From assembly GCA_029990175.1 (NCBI GenBank), contig JARKIP010000011.1, forward strand, positions 24,774,001 to 24,838,000: DNA of 64,000 bases, in the 5' to 3' direction. Positions 1 to 11,087 of the stretch are shown here, piece by piece. The stretch comes from Petunia secreta. Lineage: Eukaryota > Streptophyta > Magnoliopsida > Solanales > Solanaceae. The first letter of the stretch is position 1; each line of letters starts with the position of its first letter. Under the pieces are notes generated by a model. It ran no database searches and was not told the origin of the DNA. It saw only the letters and a list, made by a program, of their open reading frames with translations. Position numbers and translations under genes: made by a program.

Positions 1-35
1 AGAGGACAGTCAATGTTATCTCGGGTGGGATCGAA

Positions 36-353
36 GTGGATTCCGTCGTCTTCACGACGAAGAAGTACGCAAAGGTCTCCATCACAAAGATCAAGCATCC
101 ACGGCCAGAAGAGACAATAACATTTGAAGATGCAGACACAAATGGTTTGCAGTTCCCACACGCTGATGCGTTAGTGATAATGTTACGCGTGGCGGAATTT
201 GACGTCAAGAGAGTGCTCATCGATGCGGGCAGCTCTGCGAACATTATTCAATCACGAGTCGTAATGGAGATGCAGCTCTCGGTATCTCGAGTTCTCTCCG
301 GTTTCAACAACTCGAGTGAGAAGACCCTTGGCGAGATTACTCTCACAGGTTGA
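36..353 (+). pseudogene. Tat copy 1 protease (retropepsin) fragment
   Basis: The frame encodes a retroviral-type aspartic protease. The catalytic loop is DAGSSANII, around residues 63-71 of the 105 visible, followed by a GFNNSSE strand. The upstream part (FTTKKYAKVS) is the usual linker after gag. The same order is seen in the second Tat element at 59847-60233, where the loop reads DAGSSVNII. The protease would cut the gag-pol polyprotein inside the virus-like particle. The frame ends in TGA directly after ITLTG, and the usual protease-to-RT segment is largely missing, so it is a relic. The ATG shown is probably internal to the original polyprotein. Confidence 0.85.
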
Positions 354-422
354 ACGTCGACCCGTACCACTACCCGGTAAACACAGAAGAAGTGCCAACA
401 AGGAGCTTTTCGGAATCAGGTC

Positions 423-1264
423 ATCAACGATGAGGTCGATCGGCTGTTGAGGATCGGATCTGTACGTGAAGTCAAATGCCCAGACTGGCTAGCCAACGTG
501 GTCGTTGTGCCCAAGAAAAATGGCAAATGGTGAGTCTGCATTGACTTCACAGATCTGAACAAAGCCTGTCCAAAGGATTCATATCCATAGATCAACTAAT
601 TGACGCAACAGCCGGGTACGAGGTGCTCACTTTCCTCGACGCATACTCTGGGTACAACCAGATATTTATAGACCCCGATGACCAGGAGGAAACAACGTTC
701 ATAACCTGCAGAGGTACGTATTGTTATAAAGTTATGCCATTTGGATTGAAAAATGCAGGTGCAATATATCAGCAACTAGTCAATCGAATGTTCCATGACC
801 ATATCAGTAAGACTATGGAAGTGTACATCGATGACATGCTGGTCAAATCCAAACGAGCAGAGGACCATCTAGCGCACCTAAAAGAAGCTTTCCGAATACT
901 CGATCAGTACAACATGAAGCTGAACCTGGAGAAATGTGCATTTGGAGTCGGGTCGGTAAAATTCCTGGGCTTCATTGTTTCTCAGCGCGGAATTGAAGTC
1001 AATCCCGCACAAATCAAAGCTATCAAGTCAATTCCAGACGTACTCCACAACCGGAAAAACGTCATGAAATTGACCGGAAGAGTGGCAGCCCTGCGAAGGT
1101 TCATATCCCGATCGTCAGACCGATGCAAAAGTTTCTTTGATGTCTTGAAGCACAACAAGGTGTTTGATTGGAATCCCGAATGCCAACAAGCGCTGAAGGA
1201 TCTCAAAAAATACCTGTCCAACCCACCACTGCTCTCTACACCTCAACACGGGGAGCAGTGCTGA
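423..1264 (+). pseudogene. Tat copy 1 reverse transcriptase
   Basis: Ty3/gypsy RT. Readable blocks are VVVPKKNGKW, TDLNKACPKDS, LTFLDAYSGYNQI, MPFGLKNAGA, the catalytic YIDDM (around 823-837) and LNLEKCAFGV, in the expected order. It would copy the element RNA into cDNA. An in-frame TGA follows GKW, where the second Tat copy has AGA (Arg), which fits a CGA to TGA change. Bases are missing after KDSYP. From about 620 the frame is open to about 1260, where a frameshift moves the reading to the next domain. Opposite-strand ORFs here are shadows of the RT. Confidence 0.92.
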
Positions 1265-1660
1265 TTTATCTGGCAGTTTCAGAATCCTCGGTAAGCGCAG
1301 TTCTGGTTCGAGAAGAAAAAGGTAAACAACTTCCCATCTATTATATTAGCAAAGCTCTAATTGATGCGGAAACACGATACCAAACTTTGGAGAAATTAGC
1401 TCTAGCACTGGTAACTGCTGCCCGTAAGCTACGCTCTTATTTTCAAAGTCATTCAATATCTATAGTAACAACCTTTCCTTTGCGAAATGTTTTGCACAAA
1501 CCCGAATTTTCAGGAAGTTTAGTAAAATGGGCTATAGAATTAAGTGAATTTGACATCACCTATCAACCTAGGGTAGCAATAAAATCACAAGCCCTGGCAG
1601 ACTTCGTGGCAGATTTTAGCGCTAATATATATCCTGAGGCAGAAAAGGATGCCGTTCTGT
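1259..1660 (+). pseudogene. Tat copy 1 first RNase H domain and connection
   Basis: After the frameshift near 1258 the frame reads LIYLAVSESSVSAVLVRE, then YYISKALIDAETRY, LEKLALALVTAARKL and ITYQPRVAIKSQALADF. This is the standard gypsy RNase H that directly follows RT. The same blocks occur in the second Tat element at 61073-61336. RNase H degrades the RNA strand of the RNA:DNA hybrid. In Tat elements this first domain is usually degenerate because a second RNase H was acquired, which is the next feature here. The frame is continuous to about 1740. Confidence 0.85.
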
Positions 1661-1674
1661 ATGCTGGGCAGGCT

Positions 1675-2120
1675 CCCGGCGCATGGATCCTATACACTGA
1701 TGGCTCCTCGAGCGTCAAAGGGTCCGGTCTTGGACTGGTCTCATCGCCCCATCCGGAGAGACCGTCAGGCAGGTCATCAAGTGCCCGTTTATTACTAATA
1801 ATGAGGCCGAATATGAGGCCGTTATTGCAGGATTGGAGTTAGCCCGAAGCTACGGAGCAAACATCATCAAACTTAAGAGTGATTCTCAACTGGTGGTCAA
1901 CCAGATGACCGGAGGCTTCATTGAGGAGAGTCCAGAATGCAAGTATATCTTGCCCGTGCGAAAGAACTCCTGTCCCAGTTTGACGAATGAGAGGCACTTC
2001 AAATTCCACGGGAAGAGAACCATGAAGCCGATGCTCTCGCAAATCTAGGGTCGGTGGCAGAAATGGGGGCGGCCAGTTCTTCAGCTGTCGTTCAACTCCT
2101 CTACATGACCATAGATCGGG
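1675..2120 (+). pseudogene. Tat copy 1 second (archaeal-type) RNase H
   Basis: The block ILYTDGSSSVKGSGLGLV carries the first catalytic Asp (in TDGS). Downstream, in other frames, NNEAEYEAV (catalytic Glu) and LKSDSQLVVNQ (second Asp) can be read. These motifs match the extra RNase H known from Tat elements, and the second copy has them in one frame at 61443-61720. At least two frameshifts (near 1740 and near 1950) break this copy. The domain lies between the first RNase H and the integrase, as expected for the lineage. Confidence 0.85.
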
Positions 2121-2199
2121 AAAAGTTCGAAGTCAACACCATCAACGCAACTTGGGACTAGCGGAATGAAATCACGAACTATATTCTTCATGGGACTCT

Positions 2200-3393
2200 G
2201 CCCGTTGACACGAAAGCCGCTCGCAAGCTCAGAATAAAAGCTGCTCGGTATACAATCATCAAGGGCGATCTCTACCGCAAGATGTTTGCAGGGCCTCTAG
2301 CAAAATGCCTCGGTTCAAACCAGATCAACTACGTGATGCGGGAGGTCCACGAAGGCTGTTGTGGCAATCATTCCGGGGGCAAGGCACTAGCTCGCAAATT
2401 GATTCGTGCAGGATACTATTGGGATAAGATGGAGAAGGATACGAATGAGTTTGTCAAAAAATGCGACAAATGTCAGAGGTTCACACATCTTCTTCATCAA
2501 CCGGCAGAACCGCTCCACTCAATAATCTCCCCGTGGCCATTTATGAAATGGGGAATGGACATAGTTGGCCCCCTTCCTGTGGCGCCAAGAGGAATGCGCT
2601 TCTTGTTGATCATCACCGATTACTTCACCAAATTGGTTGAAGCGGCAGCATACGCAAAGATATGACAAACGGAAGTTATTGACTTCCTTTGGCGTTTTGT
2701 CGTGTGTCGCTTTGGAGCACCTAAAGAAATAGTCATGGATAACGGCCCGCAATTCATCGGCCAGAAAGTAACTAGGTTCCTCGACGACCTGCACATCGAG
2801 AGGGTCACTTCGTCTCCATATCATCCGGTTGCCAACGGACAAGCAGAATCTACCAACAAAATAATCGTTGAATCCCTCAAGAAGCATCTCGAGCAGGCTA
2901 AGAGATGTTGGGTAGAGGAGCTACCTGGTGTACTATGGGCTTATCGCACGATGATAAAGATGAGTACTGGGGAGACACCTTATTCATTAGTGTACGGAGC
3001 AGATACCCTAATCCCAGTAGAAATCGGAGAACCCAGCCTACGGTATGCACATGCCTCCGAAGAGTCCAACTCGATCAATCTATCTGAAGATCTGGATTTC
3101 CTCGAAGAGCGAAGGGAACTAGCCCTCGTACAAGTAGTCGCCCAGAAATAACGAATTGAACAATATTACAATCGGGGACTACGCGTACGAAGTTTCCAGG
3201 TTGGAGATTTTGTACTAAGAAAAGTGTCACAGAACACGCAGGAAGCAAATTCAGGGAAGCTAGGCCCTAATTGGGAAGGCCCCTACAAGGTAATTGCTTC
3301 AGTCGGCAAGGGATCTCATCGCTTAGCACGACCAGATGGTTCAATTGTCCCAAACAACTGGAACGTGATTCACCACAAAAGGTATCACTTCTG
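2200..3393 (+). pseudogene. Tat copy 1 integrase
   Basis: The N-terminal HHCC zinc finger is readable as HEGCCGNHSGGKALAR ... CDKCQRF. The catalytic core has Asp in WGMDIVGPLP, Asp in MDNGPQFIG and Glu in NGQAESTNK, the D,D-35-E set. The C-terminal part contains LGPNWEGPYKV and ends at TGA 3391-3393. It would insert the cDNA into the genome. An in-frame TGA after YAKI (near 2663) replaces the Arg present in the second Tat copy. A TAA follows VVAQK (near 3149), and a TAG lies in WDW/RNE (near 2160). The frame is otherwise well preserved. Confidence 0.92.
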
Positions 3394-3498
3394 AGTGGTA
3401 AAACGGTCAGTTATCTTCTTCCTACCTTGCATTTTTGTGACAATTCTTACTTTTATTATACTTCTTCTAAATGGTACTAACGGCCTGAACAAGGTCAG

Positions 3499-3572
3499 AT
3501 CCATTTAGCTCAACTGATAGAGCTCGAAGTTCTTCAACTTCGCGGCTGTGGGTTCGAATCCCACAACGGACA
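3499..3572 (+). tRNA. tRNA-like sequence (probable tRNA pseudogene; Lys/CTT-like)
   Basis: A 74-nt stretch folds as a tRNA. The D-arm is TAGCTC...GAGC, the anticodon stem CGAAG/CTTCG, and the T-arm a perfect GTGGG-TTCGAAT-CCCAC. The acceptor stem has 5 of 7 pairs. It contains pol III A-box-like and B-box (GGTTCGAATCC) sequences. The anticodon loop is 8 nt (TTCTTCAA) instead of 7, with two acceptor mismatches, so it is probably not a working tRNA. By overall similarity it resembles tRNA-Lys with CTT; other isotypes cannot be excluded. It sits 106 nt after the integrase stop, inside the Tat element. It could also be a SINE head. Confidence 0.62.
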
Positions 3573-4305
3573 CACTCCTCGTTTGGTTATATGTGTTCTT
3601 TTATTTATGACCAGCCTTAATTCTTTTTATGTTATCACTTCCCGTGTTCCAACATAAAAACAAAGAGGGTGGTGAAAGGCCCCTGTAGGCCAGGTAAGAC
3701 CTTCATAAAGGCAAAAGACCTTGTAAAAAGGCGAGTTTTTTTTTTCAAAAAACTTTTTATGTGACAAGCTTCCACGAAAATAAGAGAAGTCGTTCACAAG
3801 GCCAATGACTCGGCCATAATTAAACTATAAATTTCCTGCGACAACTTTCAACTATCAAGGCGATATGCGAAGTTGTTCGCAAAGGCCAACGATTCGGCCA
3901 AAGTCTATCGACCACGACTCGGTCAGAGTAAAACATCTGCGCAGATTACTCACAACTTATGACCTTTTCCTTGGGAAATGCTAAGTTAAAACATTCGGAC
4001 GGACTTTTGGAGACCAGAACTTAACAAAGTTCAAACTTCAAAAAGCTCCAAAACATACAAACGAATGATCAAAATTCAGGCTAATTGTAGTCATTGAATT
4101 AAAAAAGATCTAAAGTTATATACATAATCCCGAAAAGATGATAAAGTGCCGAAAACGGCTGACAGAAATTTTGCAGAGTGATCAAAGGCCAAATGGAACC
4201 GGCCGAACAAGGATCAGAGAGTCCCTAAAAAACCTCTATCCACAACCAACTAATCCGGCTCTCGCCAGATATACAAACTTACAACATAATCAAATTTTGG
4301 GGGCA
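3573..4305. other. Tat copy 1 spacer between pol and antisense gene
   Basis: No reading frame was recognised. It has short imperfect direct repeats built on TTCACAAGGCCAATGACTCGG (near 3791-3815 and 3868-3900) and AAGACCTT...AAAGGC words near 3695-3735. A G-rich tract (TTTTGGGGGC, near 4297) lies at the 3' end of the antisense gene. This is the non-coding region usual in Tat elements. Confidence 0.6.
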
Positions 4306-7112
4306 TCAGTTTTTGGGGCTACGACCAGAACTCGACGCACCAGCTCCGTCGACTCTGCCGTCATAACCTGAACTTTCGCTGTCATCCTCATCTTCATCTT
4401 CGTCTGCCTTAGACTCTTCGGGAGAAAGATTCAGCACTTGTCTTACTTCGCGAACAGCGCCCCTCATTTTCAGCAGCACCTCTTCAACATTGATCTGGCC
4501 AGTCTGGACCTGCCCCAGCAGTGTACGCTTAGCCTCGAGCACAACAAGCTTCACCTTGATTTCAGATTGGTCACGCAGGTTTGCCAAGTCCTTAGATAAC
4601 GCGCTTTGAGCACTCATCGACTGGGCAACCTGGTCCTTAGCAGCTTGATGCTCAGCTCTAGCCCTAGCGGACTCTTCATTAGCCCGTTGTAGGTCCATCT
4701 CAAGAGATCCACGCTCATCGAGAGCTCTGTTCAGCGAAGCCTTGCATTCTTCAAGCAGAATCTCCAGACCCTCGACTGATTGTGCGAACCCTTCCTTCTC
4801 TTCAGAAAGAATGTCCTTCTCCTTGGTGAGCTCGTTAATCCGAGCAATTCGCTCGTTGTTAATGTCAGTTAATAGGTTAACTTCACCCCCAAGGAGACCA
4901 CACTACTCTTGCAGGATCTTATTCTCCTTCAGAGCATCCAGCAACTTTTTCTTCACCTCGAGTACTTGATAGACGTTGTTGATCCTGGAGCGGAACATTA
5001 GCTCAGCAGACATCATACTTGATTGGAGAAACAAAAGAAGCAAAGTTAGAAGTCTGAAGTCAAATTACTTCCGACGTGAGCGGTATTAAGGAAAACACTT
5101 ACCCGGGCAGAATCGGCAGCAATTGCAAAAGCCAATTCCTCATCACTCATTTCCCTCATTGTCCACTCTTCTTGGGGACCAATGAGCGATGAAACCGCCT
5201 TGGCCAAACTGCCCGGCCTGGATATAAAGTTGACGTCAGGGGCTAGCTTCATGGTGCACTTTCTCTCGTAGCACTTGGGTTCCCAAGCCTGTTCAGAGGG
5301 GTAGTTCGGACCAAACTTGTAGCGCACACCCCGAATGTCCTTTAATCCAGTCTGACCATTGATGACTGACCGCCAGATAAGCCTTGTTGTTGACATATCA
5401 GAATCACCCTCCACTCTAGGGTCTCTCGTGTCACACTCGTGTAGGCCAACAGGCGTCGCCCCCTTAGTGGCCACGTTTTCCACGTCCTCGAAACGAAAAA
5501 CACGAGGGCATCGGCCACCCTCTTGGGGAACCTATTCTTTTATCTCCTCATCTTCTTCTTCTTTTTCTTCTTCTTCACCTACTTTCTTTACCCTTTATCC
5601 GCACGGGAAGGAGCCGCCTTCACCCCGTCATCAACTTGGGGACTCGTCTCTGGAGTACGGGCAGCCTCTTCCTCAACTTTCCTCTTATTGCTCCGAAGAT
5701 AAGGTTTTTGCACTAGGGGTTCATTAGTTTCAGTCTCAGTATCTGAAACATCAATCACCACCTTGTCTAAACCCTCTCCCCGTGCAGACTCGGGGACTTC
5801 GGCAGTGGTCTTGGCACTCTCTCCTACAGAATCTGGTACATCGGCCTTGGGCGAGGACTCACCTCCAGCAGCTGAGGTTTGCCCGGCAGCAACGGAATTC
5901 TTACGAGCAGACTTCTTCCGCGCTCCACCCTCACCTTGGCCCTTCTTCTTCCTCTTTAAGAAACCAAGGCCACTGGATAGAAGTTCCTCACCACCTTCCC
6001 TGTCGCGCAGTGCCTCCGCCGAAGCTAGTATAGATGCAACTTCAGCATCAGGATCAATAGCGGACCTAGAAGGCACGGCCTGAGGAGGAGGGGCAGGGGA
6101 AAAGTCCCCCTGAGTACCCAGACCTGCAAAAGGCAGAACGGTCAGACACAGCGAAACTACAAAGGAAAGAAATAGCTATAACAACAGAAAATTCTCACCG
6201 TGGGTCTTCACGGTTAAACCCTTCTGCGCAGCAAAGTACGCCCATTCTCTCTTCTCAGGGGAGAACTCCTTCAAGATCGCCTCAACCCACGCCGTCAGCT
6301 CATCGACTGATATGAGCTCGTCGTAGAGTCACTTGGCGGCTATAAAGAAGAACCAAAGGAATAAGTAGACGAGAAGAAAAGAGGAAACATGGAAAACTTA
6401 ACAGAAAACTTGGGGACTTACGCTTCTTGTTCCAGACCTCGGGGAGAAAAGTCTTAGAGTTGAAGGTCAGAGCCTGGGTGCGCACGAACACATACCGGTG
6501 TAACCAACCCCGGTCGTTTGTGTCCTCGGAGCTGCGCACCAAGCCCTTGCTCCCACGTATCCTGGCATTTACAAAGCCATCCTTGAAAATTTGTATACTA
6601 TACAGAGAAATAAAATGTTCATATTCAAAAACTTGGTCGGTTTCTGCCGCAAACCAATCCATGAGTGTAACTATTCTATACGCGCTGGGGCACAGCTGCC
6701 CCGGGCAGAGTAAATACTCCCTGCAGAGCCTCTCAAGCACAGGATGCAGGGGTAGTTTACATCCAACTATAAATGGGTACATGAACATGGCCGTCCACCC
6801 AGCCTTATGAAAAGTAATGTTCTCCGCCTCAGATACCAGCAAGAGGGGAACACTTGCATCCCAATTACAGTCCAGTCTAACCCGTGGGATCAACTCCTAT
6901 CTGATCCTAGACTTGAATCTATTACCCGGCCAAACGCGTATATCTCCGTGATTGTTGAAAGCTTTGATGTTGCAATCCTTCTCAAACTCACCCCATTTAT
7001 TAGGGATGATCTCCGCAGCCGTGGCCTGAGCAGCCTTAGGCCTTGGAGTGGCTGTGGAAGAACTACCAGCTGCGGCATCCATACTTTGGCTTTTCCTAGC
7101 TTTTGAAGACAT
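4306..7112 (-). pseudogene. Antisense gene of the Tat element (Transposase_28 / gypsy-type antisense ORF family)
   Basis: This is a four-exon gene on the strand opposite to pol. Proposed exons are 7112-6422, 6339-6199, 6123-5103 and 5017-4306, with GT donors (GTAAGT at 6421, GTGAG at 6198, GTAAGT at 5102) and AG acceptors. Exon 1 encodes a Ser/Ala-rich start and a globular region (FVGCKLPLHP, CREYLLCPGQLCPSAYR) like the 'putative gypsy type transposon' domain. Exon 3 is Lys/Arg- and acidic-rich. Exon 4 is a long coiled coil (ANEESARARAEHQAAKDQ) ending in a run of Asp/Glu. Comparable genes are known in Tat elements such as Grande; their function is not established. Breaks: a frameshift near 6895, TGA in exon 2 (after AAK), TAG in exon 4 near 4905. 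Confidence 0.75.
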
Positions 7113-7227
7113 GATTAAAAAAGAATTGAGAAATTTAGAAGGAAAGTTGAAGGGTATTCAAAGAATTCTCAAGATTTAACAGATGGAAGATGAAAGCAAG
7201 TAAAAGGGTTTTAATTCAACAAACCCC

Positions 7228-7235
7228 TATTTATA
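7228..7235 (-). promoter_or_regulatory. TATA box of the antisense gene
   Basis: TATAAATA followed by GGGG on the minus strand, 116 nt upstream of the antisense ATG at 7112. This spacing allows a short 5' UTR of about 80-90 nt. Confidence 0.6.
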
Positions 7236-7681
7236 GAAGTAAAAATCTGGCCCATCAAGTTCCCACAAGACACGTGGAGACTATCGGAGAGCCCACGATC
7301 AGACCCAACCATAAAAAAGGAGAAGTAGGTTTCACCAACTTTCGAAAGTGTCATCATTACCCCCTGAAGTGCAGCGGTCACCTTGCGATCAACAGCCGAC
7401 GTGTGCACGTGATTGAGGCGGTTAAAATCATTATTTTCACCCTTGGGATGCGTAGTAGTCGCTTCGAAGCTGACGGTGGACGTGCAGGTGTGACAGCTGC
7501 AGTTACTTTTTGTAGTGTGCATTTAATGCACACGTCATAGGATTTGTCATGAAACTGATGAAGTGCGCACGTCACCCAGTTTCATCATATAAGGATTGGA
7601 TTTCGCAAGATGAAACTTCCCGCCAAAATTCACATCCACTCTTCGAGAAGAAAACTCTGCCCGAGAAGTGCGAGGACTATC
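7236..7681. other. Non-coding stretch between antisense promoter and 3' LTR
   Basis: No gene seen. It holds the presumed upstream region of the antisense gene and, at its right end, purine-rich GAGAAGTGCGAGGA just before the LTR start, a possible polypurine tract. Short ORFs on both strands show no recognisable domain. Confidence 0.5.
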
Positions 7682-8394
7682 TGTATTGGATAAAAACTGA
7701 CGTCATCTAAAAAGGTGACACGTGTCCGCCACGTGGCACGAGCAGAGATTTCACTGGACAGACATCTAGCGGACAGATAGCTAGCCAGGCGGTTACCACG
7801 AGCAGACTCAGAGCAGCAATGTAACGCTTCCCAGGTCAACACGATCTGAATGAGCAATTATTAACCTGATCATGTGCGATTATTTAATAAATGGTCATAA
7901 AGGCAGTAATTACACAACCCGGCGGTTACATACCCAACGGATACGTGCCCAGTGGTTACGAACTCAACGGACGCCTATCAGACCTATAAATGGCATTCGT
8001 CCTAAATCATTGTGACACACTTTTTTTCTCTATCTACAATATCAATAGAAATACTCTCTCTCTCTCAATTGCTTCAGTACTGTTTCTTTACTTACATCCG
8101 CTGGATACTTTGTTCTCTAGTCGTCTAGTGCAATCAGTAACAAGGAACTCTCACCGGGGTCAAGCGATCCAATACGGTTACCTCTATCTATTTTTATTGA
8201 CGCTTTAACGTTATTCATTTTCGATTATATCCTGTCCCATATTACTAATTATCCTCATTGGAAATCGCGAATATATTGGTAGTTTAACAACTAACGCAAT
8301 TCCTCATTCAAACTCTTAATCTAAACTATTGATCGTGACCCCGCAAATACAAATTTAATTGTTAACTGACCTAAAATCGGATCTGGGTTAAATA
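7682..8394 (+). repeat. 3' LTR of Tat copy 1
   Basis: It starts TGTATTGGATAAAAA, the same terminal motif as the LTRs at 22812 (minus strand) and 56826. A TATA box (CTATAAATG, 7985-7991) lies about 303 bp from the start, a spacing repeated in the other two Tat-type LTRs here (about 308 and 318 bp). CT-rich sequence follows, as expected for the R/U5 region. The end near 8394 is degenerate (TA in place of CA). Confidence 0.65.
7985..7991 (+). promoter_or_regulatory. TATA box in Tat 3' LTR
   Basis: TATAAAT followed about 45 bp later by a (TC)n-rich segment. The position within the LTR matches the TATA of the other Tat LTRs in the window. Confidence 0.55.
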
Positions 8395-8398
8395 TATT

Positions 8399-10026
8399 TG
8401 TGGGTAGACAATAAAATAGTGGATGTATGAAAAAATAATGACTTTTTATAAATAATGGCTAAGGAAGAAGGAAAGACTTGTTGTGTTATCTTTGTTGGGC
8501 TGATTGATATTTGGCTATTTTACCTATATTTTCCCGGTAATTTTACCATATTATGATAGTACACCTAAGAGTTTATATGCAAAATTCTCAAGAGTTGATA
8601 CTAATTGAGTTATTTGGTATTGTAGGATTTGAACATGGTAAATTGAGCAAGAAAGTGCTAGCTTTGGAGCTAAAAGTGAAGATGTTGAAGAGTTCAAGTG
8701 ATCCGTGTGCCACGCGAGTGACACGGGAAGAAATAGAATCCTTGCTTAGGAATGGAGACTAAATTTCAGCGCATTTAGGCCAAATACGCGAGCACCACGC
8801 GAGCTGAATTGCCTGAAGAAACTTAGTCCGCGTGGCACGCGGGTGCCACGAAGTACAAAGATGTGGGGCGAAATTTTAAGGGTTTTTTTGGTACTTTTGC
8901 TTAGTTTCCTACAGGGTATAAAAGCTTCTTTTGCCTCCATTATGAATTTTACACTGGGAAAGAGGCAAAAAGGAGGCTAGAGCTTTGGAGACTTCAAGAA
9001 CACGAGTTTTTCCTAAATTCTTCCTTACTTTTTGTAATTTATTCACTCATGAATTATTTTGATATGACTATCATGAACATGAGTGGCTAATTTACCCATT
9101 CTAGGGTTGATTGAACCACTCCAATACTTATGTGTTATGAATATTTATTTCAATAATTAAAACTTGTGAATCCTTCCTATCTAAGTGTTTATGTTTTGAT
9201 TGCTATTAATTGGAAGAGCTCCCAATTGATTGTTCCCATTATTCTTGTGTGTCTAGGGATAGATTCATAGGTTTGGGTTAAACACTTAGCAATATTTCAA
9301 CCTAAAACCAAGGTATTACTTAGGTTGTCAATAAGGTGATTTGTGACCATCGATCCTGATTGTGAACTAAACTTGTAGTCCTAGTTATCTTCATTAATTA
9401 ATTAGAAAATTGGTTAGTGAAAGTTACTAATATTACATGGAAGTGAATAGTTGTATAATTGGAGCAAGTGTTTAATAGGAAGAAAACCAAGTTGAATTTG
9501 TTAAAAGAATTATTCTAACACATAGGTAGGAGTTGGGTAAATCAATCTTAGGCTTTTAAATCCTTGATTAAGTATTTCTTAATATCTTGCTATTTACTTT
9601 AGTGTTAATTAGTTGTTTCATTAAACCACCATTCAAATACAAACCTCGGGAGTTAATTGGTTAGATAAATTAGTTAGAATAACAATTAAATTTCGAGTGT
9701 TCCCTGTGGGATTCGACCTCGGGACTTTAAGTACCGAGCTATATTTGTTGCGACCGCTTAGTCCCTTTTATAGGGTATAGTTGGGCGTGATCACTGATCT
9801 TAACTCTATTTATAGAGGTGTTTCCATGTTTGTGCCCTTTTTCATGTTAGTTAAGTGGCTAGCCTCATTTGCCACTTGTCCATAGGTTTTAGCCACTTAT
9901 CAAAATAGTTTCATGCAAAAAACACTTGTAAATTGTTTTTCTAGCACTTAGCCATTGGTTAGATTTTCTCCATGCATAAGCCACATGTTCAAAATATTTT
10001 GGAATACCAATTGCATTTTTCCAACA
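8399..10026 (-). repeat. Left (3') LTR of the copia element, split by a solo LTR
   Basis: Two pieces, 8399-8504 and 9799-10026, align in order with the right LTR at 14088-14420. Shared blocks include TAAATAATGGCTAAGGAAG, TTTGCCACTTGTCCATAGG and CATAAGCCACATGTTCAAAA. The intervening 8505-9793 is a later insertion. Confidence 0.88.
8505..9793 (+). repeat. Solo LTR of an Athila-like gypsy element
   Basis: A 1,289-bp sequence begins TGATATTTGGC and ends GGGCGTGATCA. It is bounded by a perfect 5-bp duplication CTGAT (8500-8504 and 9794-9798) and interrupts the copia LTR. Its start resembles the LTR starts of elements A and B (TGATGTTTGGC), but the family is distinct. A TATA box (GGTATAAAAGC, near 8917) fits the + orientation. 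No internal element sequence remains, so it arose by LTR-LTR recombination. The open frames inside have no known domain. Confidence 0.88.
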
Positions 10027-10549
10027 GTCCACCACGTATTTCAAAATATTTTGAAGAATGAAGAGGTATCGAATAACGGGGTAAGTATGGAGGATAAAAC
10101 TCGCTGGATCTACATGGTCCAAATAAAATAGGTTTGGTGTCTTTTGGACTATGAACCACACTTAGACCGATAAAACTTGACTAACAGAATTACTAGTGAA
10201 ATATAATATTTCTATGAACCAATAATTCTTGTTGTAAGCCAGAGGCCTTACCAGTCACATTTTGACCCATAATTTTATTGTTCAATATGTTTTATACGCG
10301 ACTAGGCCATGCGCGTGCCTGGTTATTCATGAGAGCTCTAGAGACTTGGCTAGAATCTCATAGGAGCGACCCCACTTCACTTTCATATAGGTGAATTCAT
10401 CAAGTGTGCACTGCTTTAAATACACCATCCATAAGGACTATGAATTCATTAAGAGTTATAACTCAACCCTCCAAGCAGTAGCAGTTATACAATCTCATTT
10501 AAGTGCTTCAGAGTCAATATCGACTTGATATTACCCATATGAACCTACT

Positions 10550-11051
10550 TTATGGATCACCAATCACATAGGTTAGGTTACCATCTCTATTGACAATCAT
10601 ATTAACCTTAACCACATCTTTTTTTGAGGTTCGAAGAGTCAAATTTCTTCTCAAAGGTTTAGTTAGAGGATCAGCCAAATTCACTTCCGACTTCACATAA
10701 TCAATGGAAATTACTCCTTCTCTCAGCAGCTGCTTGACAATGGATAGACACGAGACCCAACACATCTTGTGTTAAAGGGATATCAGCTAAGAATTTTCTT
10801 AGCCACTCAGCCTCAGAACCAGCCAACTCCAGAGCTACAAACTCTGATTGCGTAGTAGATTTAGCAATTATAGTTTGTTTGGCTGATCTCCATGCTATTG
10901 CGCCACCACCAAGGGTGAACACATAGCTACTAGTGTATTCTATCACATCTGAATCAGAGATCCAGTTATTATCACTGTATCGTTCTGATATATCGGAAAA
11001 TCCACTATACAGGATACCATAATTCATGATTCCTCTCAAATATTTCATCAA
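10550..11051 (-). pseudogene. Copia RNase H and pol C-terminus
   Basis: The minus-strand frame 11051-10701 reads MKYLRGIMNYGI, then YSDNNW (catalytic Asp), YVFTLGGGAIAWRS, and STTQSEFVALELAGSEAEW (catalytic Glu and Asp region). A frameshift near 10760 continues to 10550 with QLLREGVISIDYV and NLADPLTKPL, the usual copia pol C-terminus. It would remove RNA during cDNA synthesis. About 520 bp of non-coding sequence separates it from the 3' LTR. Confidence 0.88.
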
Positions 11052-11087
11052 TCTTACTAATACAGATCGATGATCTTGATTAGGATT

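Larger units (their letters stand above)
1..8394 (+). mobile_element. Ty3/gypsy retrotransposon, Tat lineage (copy 1), 5' part outside window
   Basis: Decayed pol pieces run in the order protease, RT, RNase H, a second RNase H, integrase. They are followed by a spacer with a tRNA-like sequence, an antisense gene and a 3' LTR. A second RNase H and an antisense gene between pol and the 3' LTR are known marks of the plant Tat lineage. The 5' LTR and gag lie before the window. The right end (around 8394, reading ...GGGTTAAATA) is placed by similarity to Tat LTR ends and by the start of the copia LTR at 8399. No target-site duplication can be checked because the left end is absent. Stops and frameshifts in every domain make it non-functional. 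Confidence 0.88.

Noticed and set aside
4138..6083. Several + strand frames opposite the antisense gene
   Set aside because: Shadows of the minus-strand gene, which has splice sites, coiled coil and family similarity.
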